A stretch of 5,098 bases of DNA from Thiomargarita sp. Lineage in GTDB: Bacteria; Pseudomonadota; Gammaproteobacteria; Beggiatoales; Beggiatoaceae. Position numbers and translations under genes: made by a program. The stretch is taken from the NCBI GenBank assembly GCA_020721025.1, contig DYNO01000207.1:1-5098 (forward strand). The letters run 5' to 3'. The notes under the pieces are model-generated. The model saw only the letters and a program-made list of their open reading frames with translations, did not search any database and was not told where the DNA came from. Shown one piece after another: positions 1 through 5,098 of this stretch (position 1 is the stretch's first letter; each line of letters begins with the position of its first letter).

Positions 1-2322
1 GGCATCTTATTTGGTCAAAATACTCAACTAGATTTAAATGGTTCTATTCATTTTAGCACAGCAGATGTAATTAAACTCGCAGATTCGGGACAATTTACCG
101 CTGACCTCACGAAAACCAGTCTCTTGACTGTTGCCGCACCAACTGCGTTTGGTTTTCTCACTGCTGCTCCTGCCGCTTTATCCTTAACAAACAGTCATTT
201 AGACCTCAATAGTGGAAAAATGTTATCATTATCCGCTGGACAATTGATCATTGAGGGTTCTCATTTTCTGATTCCTGAAGGCAGTATTCAATTATTCAGC
301 GTCGCTGGACCAGCCGAATTAACTTTAAAAAATCAAATAGTTACTCCGATTGACAACAACGCACCAAAATCATTTGGAAATATGACTCTCTCAAACTCAA
401 TTCTGCAAGTCACAGGGGATCGAGGCGGTGGTTTTGTATTGCACGGCAAAAATATTCTTCTTGATGGCACGCAACTGTTAGCAAGAACAATGAATTATGA
501 CGGACAAGCAATTGATATTCAAGCAGAAAACTTAGAAATGCGTGACTTGTCGTTGATATCCGCTTCTACGGATGGCGAAGGGAATGGTGGAATGATACAG
601 ATTCAATTGAGTGGAAATCTATTGCTGACCGATGGCAGCCGACTCGCGGCGAACACCCGTGTAGAAAATACTCATGGCAATGCTGGAATATTGCGAGTCC
701 AAGCGAAAACGGTTCAAATGACCAATGGGTCGGGAATTCAAACGGCAACTTTTAGCAAGGGACTCGGTGGTCAAATAGTAATTGACGCGTCTGAAGAAAT
801 CATATTAAATCAAGGCTATATCCGCGCAATATCCTTGAAGATTCCAAATGATATGATAGGTGTTAACGATTTTGACGTGAGTAGAATTAAGCCAACTGAC
901 GAGAAATTTGGCAAGGCGGGAGACATTATACTGACGGCAGACAGGTTTATCGCAGATCAATCGCTGTTGACCAGTAGCTCGGGCACTGGCGGAAATGCGG
1001 GGACAATTTATCTGAAAGCCAATCAGGTTGCTCTGCACAATGAGACTGCGATTGCAAGTAATACGTTTAGTTCCGGACAGGCAGGCAAAATTACTATCGA
1101 AGCAACACAAGAGGTTATGTTAGATCGATCCCTAGTTTTTGCCAATTCAGAATCCACGCTTCCTCATGCGGGCAATGCTGGTGAAGTGCTATTAACCACA
1201 GATAAACTATTGATGACCAACGGGGCGCAATTGTCAATTACCACATTTACGGATGGAAACAGCGGTACAATACAAGTACACGCCAATCATGCAACATTTG
1301 ATGGATATGCCCAAGCTGAGGACGGTAAACTTTACTCTTCAGGACTAGAAACAGCAACGTTTAATCGCGGAAATGCAGGGCAAATTCAATTAGTTGCCAA
1401 TCGTCTGGATATCAAACGCGGAGCGAAAATTGACAGTTCGACCTATGGTAGCGGACACGCCGGCAAAATTTACCTTGATGTTGCACAAGCAATTCACATT
1501 TCAGCAGATAATTCAGAAACATTCAGCAAGGATCAGTATAACGATTTAGGAAGAGGGATTATTTCCAAGAGCGTCGGTTTTAACTCCGGACATGCAGGAA
1601 ATTTATTCATCCGCACCCCCTATTTGACCATCACACAACAAGGACGAATTTCTACTTCCGCGCGACAAGCTCAGGCGGGTACGATCACCATTGAAGCAGA
1701 ACGATTGTGGCTGCAACAGGCTGAAATTACTTCAGAAAGTGAAGGAGATGGGGATGCCGGGAACATTGACCTCACGATTGTTGAAGAACTTAGTTTAAAT
1801 CGCGGTAAAATTTCCACTCAAGCTGAACAGGCAGCGGGTGGGAATATTTCTTTAAAAATCAATGGAAAACTGCTCCATCTGGGAGACAGCGCGATCACAA
1901 CCAGTGTGAAAGGAGGCATGGGAGGCGGGGGAAATATCACGGTGACGCAACCGGAATTTACGGTGCTCAATGAGAGTCAAGTGATTGCCCAAGCAGATGG
2001 CGGAAATGGCGGTAATATCTTGATTAGTCCACATTATTTTATCACATCCCCGCGAAGTTTAGTCAGTGCGTCTTCACGACGTGGAATTGATGGCGAAGTG
2101 AATATCAACACACCGGAATCAGATGTCAGTTGTGGCTTAGTGAGTTTGTCTAGTGATTTTTTTAATGCCGATCAATGGCTTAAACAACCATGTCACCTTC
2201 GTGATTCAGATGTGATCAGTAGTTTCATCATCAAATCAGTCGCGGGCATCCCCAATATTCCAGACGATTTACAAACTGATATTGAGTTTATTTCCCCGTT
2301 CCTGTGCTGCACGGATTGCTGA
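1..2322 (+). CDS. Filamentous haemagglutinin-like TPS exoprotein (TpsA family), 5'-truncated by the window
   Basis: This is a large secreted β-helix protein, probably a surface adhesin or matrix fibre exported by two-partner secretion. The frame is open from base 1, giving 773 residues. It begins with GILFGQNTQLDLNGS, which aligns without gaps to residue 112 onward of the complete gene at 2480-4927, so about 111 codons (signal peptide and first half of the TPS domain) lie upstream of the window. The TTG at 124 and later ATGs fall inside the conserved domain and are not the real start. After the TPS domain (to about nt 330) come some 19 rungs with a G-x-A-G-x-I-x-I turn and strand pattern. Longer loops interrupt them at about nt 841-909, 1303-1350 and 1501-1581. 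The C-terminal module follows: a SASSRRGIDG motif (2065-2094), Cys at 2191-2193 and PDDL at 2260-2271. The last 13 codons, ending FLCCTDC, look accidental (see the remnant at 2285-2422). The family call is firm; ligand and exact role are unknown. Confidence 0.93.
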   Translation, partial: GILFGQNTQLDLNGSIHFSTADVIKLADSGQFTADLTKTSLLTVAAPTAFGFLTAAPAALSLTNSHLDLNSGKMLSLSAGQLIIEGSHFLIPEGSIQLFSVAGPAELTLKNQIVTPIDNNAPKSFGNMTLSNSILQVTGDRGGGFVLHGKNILLDGTQLLARTMNYDGQAIDIQAENLEMRDLSLISASTDGEGNGGMIQIQLSGNLLLTDGSRLAANTRVENTHGNAGILRVQAKTVQMTNGSGIQTATFSKGLGGQIVIDASEEIILNQGYIRAISLKIPNDMIGVNDFDVSRIKPTDEKFGKAGDIILTADRFIADQSLLTSSSGTGGNAGTIYLKANQVALHNETAIASNTFSSGQAGKITIEATQEVMLDRSLVFANSESTLPHAGNAGEVLLTTDKLLMTNGAQLSITTFTDGNSGTIQVHANHATFDGYAQAEDGKLYSSGLETATFNRGNAGQIQLVANRLDIKRGAKIDSSTYGSGHAGKIYLDVAQAIHISADNSETFSKDQYNDLGRGIISKSVGFNSGHAGNLFIRTPYLTITQQGRISTSARQAQAGTITIEAERLWLQQAEITSESEGDGDAGNIDLTIVEELSLNRGKISTQAEQAAGGNISLKINGKLLHLGDSAITTSVKGGMGGGGNITVTQPEFTVLNESQVIAQADGGNGGNILISPHYFITSPRSLVSASSRRGIDGEVNINTPESDVSCGLVSLSSDFFNADQWLKQPCHLRDSDVISSFIIKSVAGIPNIPDDLQTDIEFISPFLCCTDC
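418..2115 (+). repeat. β-helix rung repeats of the first TpsA-like protein
   Basis: These are degenerate protein-level repeats, not DNA repeats. I count about 19 turns built on a G-x-(A/G)-G-x-(I/V/L)-x-(I/V/L) core, for example GNAGTIYL, GQAGKITI, GHAGKIYL, GDAGNIDL and GNGGNILI. Each is usually followed by a short strand, a 'ga.i.t.t' strand and a return to the next glycine turn, with typical spacing of 30-50 residues. This is the expected pattern of a right-handed parallel β-helix in TpsA proteins. The complete paralog in this window has about 17 such turns, so the array differs by roughly two rungs. The counts were made by eye and could shift by one or two. Confidence 0.8.
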
Positions 2323-2422
2323 TCAACGTCCTTCTGAATTTGTTCGCCCCTTCACTCTAATCGTGAGACCAAGAACAATCCGTGCTGCACCGGAAGATTT
2401 GCGTGCCAGCTATATCCAATAA
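2285..2422 (+). pseudogene. Out-of-frame remnant of a second TpsA-type C-terminal module
   Basis: In the +1-shifted frame relative to the upstream gene, this stretch reads SLFPRSCAARIADQRPSEFV, then an RPFT segment, APEDLRAS and a TAA stop at 2420-2422. It matches the C-terminus of the complete gene on the other strand (FPQSCRAKTAGQRPSEFV, RPFT, PDDLFAS). The upstream gene already has its own complete C-terminal module (Cys at 2191, PDDL at 2260), so this is an extra tail, not simply a frameshifted end. The similarity in the shifted frame begins at SLFP, upstream of the CCCC run at 2294-2297. That favours an out-of-frame recombination junction near 2280-2285 over a one-base slip in that run, though a slip cannot be excluded. 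The frame has no start codon of its own, since it is open only from 2216 without ATG. It is therefore probably not expressed as a separate protein. Confidence 0.72.
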
Positions 2423-2587
2423 CAATGTACTTTTACAGCCTCTCAACTTGGTAACGAGATAAATTCCAATTCAAACAAGCTACAACCGACAAACCCGACT
2501 GGCAAATAAATCATCCGGACTTGGGGGAAAACGATTGAAAAGATTGACCTTAAAGGTGAACGGACGCACAAATTCAGAAGGGCGTTG
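2324..2587. repeat. Inverted repeat linking the 3' ends of the two convergent genes (arms 2324-2343 and 2568-2587)
   Basis: The 20 bases at 2324-2343 (CAACGTCCTTCTGAATTTGT) match the reverse complement of 2568-2587 at 19 of 20 positions. The left arm lies just past the stop of the upstream gene, in the remnant tail. The right arm is coding sequence for QRPSEFV near the end of the minus-strand gene. The repeat comes from shared coding ancestry, and similarity falls off on both sides. It could also allow inversion or gene conversion between the two genes, or pairing of overlapping 3' ends of their transcripts. Confidence 0.75.
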
Positions 2588-4927
2588 TCCTGCGGTTTTT
2601 GCACGACAGGATTGTGGAAACATGTTAGATGCGTCTAAAAAGTTGTTATTTAACGTGAGTAATGAATTGCTTAAAGTTTCGCTAGGAGCGTTGATCAATA
2701 CATTGCCATGAATGCCCAAACGCGAGGACGCGCTGATTAGGCTTTCGTTGGATTTCACGAAGTTTGATGCAGTAATCCGAATGTTACCGCCCTGACCTTG
2801 TTCTGCTTGAGCTTTAATCGTGCTGTGATTCAACACGGTAAATAAGGGTGCGGTAATTTCGATATTACCCCCAGCACCTACACCACTCTTCACACTGGTG
2901 GCAATATCAGCTTGATTTAAATAAAATAAATGGGATACATCAAGTATAATCTCACCACCGGTCGCATTTTGGGATTCTGAGTTAATTCTGCCATGATTGT
3001 TCAGCACGATGTCATCACTACGAATGTGAATGTAACCCGCATCTCCCATTCCTGTACCATTCGTGGCAATTGAGGCATCACTGTCAATGAATAAATGGGG
3101 CGTATTCAACTCAATATTGCCAGCCTTGCCTTGGGGCGAACTGGTTGAGGTAAAAATCCCGCTCCGAAAATCATCAATCCTATCACGAAGTACAATCTCC
3201 TTGGTTGCGTTCAGATGCACCGAACCGCCATTGCCATTACCAACGATAGACGTATCACCCAAGATTAAACCGCTGGTGCTGTTAATTTGCCCGCCTTGGC
3301 TAAGATAAACGCTGTCAACATTCACAGAGATTAAACCGGCATCGCCATCAGACAAGGTGGAAGCTGTGATTGCCGCCGCTTCAATGGAAAGTTTACGGGC
3401 TGAAATATCAATATTTCCCGCGTTTTTAATCCCGAAGGTCACGCTGTTGATTCCACTCTCGGTATTAGGTACTTCAAGTCCGGGCAGGACGATGACACCG
3501 GGGTAATATCCGGAAATTTCAATATCGCCATCAATATGGGTGATGATGCTGCCTGCACCGCCATGAGTCATGCCCAAACAATCAATTAAGCCACCGTCTC
3601 GCAATTGTAAACTCTTGCCATAGATGGAAAGATTGCCCCCTCTTCCCTCTCCTAAGCTGATAGAACTGATGAGGCTTGTCGTCAGATTGATGTCACCGGC
3701 GTGAATCACAATGTCTCCCGCGTCGCTGTTCCCAAATGTTACCGTGCTGATCCAACTGGGATTATCCGCGCCCAAAGATCGCCCCGCGGTATTTAACGTC
3801 CCGGTTCGCTTACCTAAGAGATTCAATGAATTATCCGCAATAATTTCAATTGCTCCTCCCTTGCCGTCAGCAAAGGTTTCACTCATCACCACCGCCCCTT
3901 GCGTTAATTGCGTGCGTTGTGTATTGATACGAATATTGCCCGACCTGCCCGCGCCAAAACTGCTGCCATCAATCACACTGCCATGTAGATTCAATTCTGG
4001 TGTGGTGATAGAGATCGCACCCGCATCGCCTGCGTCAGAAGTTGTGGCAGACATTGCGATCCGCTCCCCCGTGATTTCAATTCGCTCGGTAGTCGAAATA
4101 TCAATGCCCTGCCCGGCGTATTTACCTAACGTATTGGTTTGCAAGGTCGCATCGTTCATGATCAACTGCCCGCCCCGAATCCAAATTTTGCCACCGCCTT
4201 CACCGGAAGTATTCAATTCACTGCCCTCTGTCAAAGTGATTTGACCTTGAACCGAATCTATTGCATTCATTGTCACAGTGGCTTGACCTGCGACACTCGC
4301 TAAACTGATTTGTCCCTGTTCTGCTTGTATCTTGGCATGTTGTAACGTTAAATTTCCCCCAATCAAGGCGAGATGTTGTTGTGGCGGTACGTGGAGTTGT
4401 GAACCGTTGAGCATTAGGGGGGCGGGATTATCGGTTAAAAAGCCAAAATCTTTGACCGCAGCGGTGGTTAAATAACTGAGCGCAGGCGTGCGCGCATGAA
4501 ATTCTCCGCCATCGCTAAAATGTAACACATCGGCACTGCTGGCGTAAAAACTACCGGACAGGTCTAATTTCGCATGTTCACCAAACAAAATACCTGATGG
4601 ATTAATAAAATACAAATTGGCATGGGGCACCGTAGCGCGAATCGTGCCATCAATATAAGAGGGGTTCGGATCAGTGATACGTGAGATAATATTTTGAATA
4701 GTATCAGTTCCTGAGAATGTCGCAATTTCTCCGTCATTCAAGTTAAATTGTTTAAAACTGTGAAATAGGTTACTTCCTACTTGTTTACCTAGTTCCGGCG
4801 TAATTTGATATTCGGAGCCGCTCAGTTTCATTGCATTACCCAGCGTTCCATCGGTCACAATTTCTGCTGCAACTAGGGTAGAGATGAACCAACAACTGAT
4901 GAGAATTGCGATGTCGTAAGTTTTCAT
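2480..4927 (-). CDS. Filamentous haemagglutinin-like TPS exoprotein (TpsA family), complete, 815 aa
   Basis: This is a secreted β-helix exoprotein with an N-terminal TPS (haemagglutination activity) domain, of the type described by Pfam PF05860 and TIGR01901. The domain directs export through an outer-membrane TpsB (FhaC-like) pore. Domain order: signal peptide, residues 1-21; TPS domain, about 22-220, with IVTDGTLG (23-30), GSNLFHSFKQFNL (51-63), NIISRIT (79-85), INPSGILFG (108-116) and LDLSGSF (121-127); about 17 GxAGxIxI rungs, 241-748, interrupted by longer loops near 370-400 and 471-502; SASSRLGIHG (732-741); Cys774; and a PDDL end (804-807). The ATG at 4927 is chosen because it gives a proper signal peptide and is preceded by an in-frame TAA, but no clear Shine-Dalgarno sequence precedes it. 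Loops such as PSWISTVTFG and SGINSVTFG also recur in family members. It is a paralog of the convergent gene at 1-2322; their stops are 157 bases apart. No partner TpsB gene is in view. An adhesin or matrix role is inferred from the family. 'S-layer family protein' is another name such genes receive. Confidence 0.95.
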   Translation of the reverse strand: MKTYDIAILISCWFISTLVAAEIVTDGTLGNAMKLSGSEYQITPELGKQVGSNLFHSFKQFNLNDGEIATFSGTDTIQNIISRITDPNPSYIDGTIRATVPHANLYFINPSGILFGEHAKLDLSGSFYASSADVLHFSDGGEFHARTPALSYLTTAAVKDFGFLTDNPAPLMLNGSQLHVPPQQHLALIGGNLTLQHAKIQAEQGQISLASVAGQATVTMNAIDSVQGQITLTEGSELNTSGEGGGKIWIRGGQLIMNDATLQTNTLGKYAGQGIDISTTERIEITGERIAMSATTSDAGDAGAISITTPELNLHGSVIDGSSFGAGRSGNIRINTQRTQLTQGAVVMSETFADGKGGAIEIIADNSLNLLGKRTGTLNTAGRSLGADNPSWISTVTFGNSDAGDIVIHAGDINLTTSLISSISLGEGRGGNLSIYGKSLQLRDGGLIDCLGMTHGGAGSIITHIDGDIEISGYYPGVIVLPGLEVPNTESGINSVTFGIKNAGNIDISARKLSIEAAAITASTLSDGDAGLISVNVDSVYLSQGGQINSTSGLILGDTSIVGNGNGGSVHLNATKEIVLRDRIDDFRSGIFTSTSSPQGKAGNIELNTPHLFIDSDASIATNGTGMGDAGYIHIRSDDIVLNNHGRINSESQNATGGEIILDVSHLFYLNQADIATSVKSGVGAGGNIEITAPLFTVLNHSTIKAQAEQGQGGNIRITASNFVKSNESLISASSRLGIHGNVLINAPSETLSNSLLTLNNNFLDASNMFPQSCRAKTAGQRPSEFVRPFTFKVNLFNRFPPSPDDLFASRVCRL
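2684..4207 (-). repeat. β-helix rung repeats of the complete TpsA-like protein
   Basis: About 17 protein-level rungs lie in residues 241-748, with glycine turns such as GGGKIWI, GDAGAISI, GRSGNIRI, GKGGAIEI, KNAGNIDI, GDAGLISV, GKAGNIEL, GDAGYIHI and GQGGNIRI. The first two (GGGKIWI, GQGIDI) and the last four align in order with those of the convergent paralog (GGGFVL, GQAIDI at the start; AAGGNI, GGGGNI, GNGGNI, GIDGEV at the end). The middle of the array is where the two proteins differ in rung number and loop content. The count was made by eye. Confidence 0.8.
4865..4927 (-). other. Sec-type signal peptide of the complete TpsA-like protein
   Basis: Residues 1-21 have a short start with Lys2, a hydrophobic core (IAILISCWFISTLV) and a V-A-A end, predicting cleavage after Ala21 just before EIVTDGTLG, the usual mature start of this TPS subfamily. 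The n-region is short and holds Asp5, which is somewhat unusual. It lacks the long extended signal peptide seen in some very large TpsA proteins. Confidence 0.75.
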
Positions 4928-5052
4928 TAATGCGATATGTGTATTGTCGAATTCGCTGATCTTAACGCATTAGTCATCAAAAATTCAACAATCAAGATTC
5001 TTACCAGCAATTCTCAATATGAAAACCTAAATTCACTGTCATTCAATGCGTT
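4928..5052. repeat. Three copies of an AATGCG element upstream of the minus-strand gene
   Basis: TAATGCG at 4928-4934 is mirrored exactly by CGCATTA at 4966-4972. AACGCATT at 4964-4971 is mirrored by AATGCGTT at 5045-5052. The middle copy sits in the spacer of the candidate promoter and the first copy touches the start codon. This arrangement could mark operator sites for a dimeric regulator. The arms are short and the spacing uneven, so chance is a real alternative. Confidence 0.25.
4959..4988 (-). promoter_or_regulatory. Weak sigma-70-like promoter candidate for the minus-strand gene
   Basis: On the minus strand, TTGAAT (4988-4983) and TAAGAT (4964-4959) are separated by 18 bases. Each matches the sigma-70 consensus at 4 of 6 positions. 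They would place the transcript start about 25 bases before the ATG. The region is AT-rich, so chance matches are easy, and no other pair was clearly better. Nothing like a strong ribosome binding site lies between this element and the ATG. Confidence 0.25.
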
Positions 5053-5098
5053 GGTAACAATGTTGATTGAATAGTTTTTTATCACGTACTTGATCACT

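Larger units (their letters stand above)
4928..5098. other. AT-rich upstream region without a gene
   Basis: I see no coding region in these 171 bases on either strand. They contain the candidate promoter and AATGCG elements described separately. They also hold a plus-strand hairpin followed by six T (5041-5080) and a near-palindrome, ATCACGTACTTGAT, at 5081-5094. No start of a divergent gene is visible before the window ends. Confidence 0.6.

Noticed and set aside
566..1110. Two short minus-strand open frames (566-748 and 805-1110)
   Set aside because: Both lie opposite the strongly supported gene 1 and have Cys/His-rich sequences without family features.
1852..2034. A 60-codon minus-strand open frame
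   Set aside because: Antisense shadow inside the conserved C-terminal rungs of gene 1.
418..2115. DNA tandem repeats or a CRISPR-like array
   Set aside because: The periodicity exists only at protein level (GxAGxIxI rungs). The DNA is not repeated exactly and the spacing is irregular.
124..2322. A gene starting with TTG at 124
   Set aside because: The frame stays open to base 1 and the residues before 124 are conserved TPS domain (GILFG, LDLNGS, STADV), so the true start is upstream of the window.
2304..2390. Direct repeat GTGCTGCAC at 2304-2312 and 2382-2390 as an attachment site or mobile element boundary
   Set aside because: It is only 9 bases, is itself nearly palindromic, and both copies fall in the remnant coding tail. 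No element lies between them.
3063..3308. An 81-codon open frame on the plus strand
   Set aside because: Antisense shadow of the complete TpsA-like gene, with no domain or translation signal.
3711..4244. A 177-codon open frame on the plus strand
   Set aside because: It is antisense to the β-helix coding region of the complete TpsA-like gene. It is proline- and isoleucine-rich, as expected from reading Gly/Asn codons backwards, and resembles no known protein.
5081..5094. Near-palindrome ATCACGTACTTGAT as an operator
   Set aside because: It is symmetric at 12 of 14 positions, but it is a single short copy at the window edge, far from the candidate promoter.

Overview
The window holds two convergent genes of one family. 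Both encode large secreted β-helix proteins of the two-partner secretion (TPS, filamentous haemagglutinin-like TpsA) type. They fill nearly all of the 5.1 kb. No RNA genes, CRISPR arrays, insertion sequences or transporter (TpsB/FhaC-like) gene are visible. The signal peptide and TPS domain point to a Gram-negative bacterium. This subfamily, with many short 'GxAGxIxI' rungs and a short Cys...PDDL tail, is known to be abundant in large, filamentous or mat-forming bacteria such as Beggiatoa/Thiothrix relatives (Thiotrichales) and cyanobacteria. The base composition looks moderately AT-rich. A Thiotrichales-like gammaproteobacterium is my guess, not a demonstrated assignment.

Layout. Positions 1-2322 (+) are the 3' part of gene 1, whose 5' end lies outside the window. 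It opens inside the TPS domain at the GILFG motif, runs through about 19 β-helix rungs, and ends with the family's C-terminal module. Positions 2285-2422 (+) hold, in another reading frame and mostly past the gene 1 stop, a second copy of such a C-terminal module. It resembles the end of gene 2 more than the end of gene 1. Positions 2423-2479 are a short spacer with no convincing terminator. Positions 2480-4927 (-) are gene 2, complete at 815 residues, with signal peptide, TPS domain, about 17 rungs and C-terminal module. Positions 4928-5098 are AT-rich upstream DNA with a weak promoter candidate for gene 2 and several small inverted repeats.

How the genes work together. Each protein would be exported to the periplasm by Sec, recognised by an outer-membrane TpsB partner through its TPS domain, and folded as a β-helix on or outside the cell surface, probably as an adhesin or extracellular matrix fibre. 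The two align without gaps over the end of the TPS domain and remain collinear in the first and last rungs, so they are diverged paralogs in inverted orientation. The most unusual signal is the out-of-frame extra tail at the end of gene 1. It suggests recombination among members of this family at their 3' ends. I found no evidence of a wholly new type of system here.
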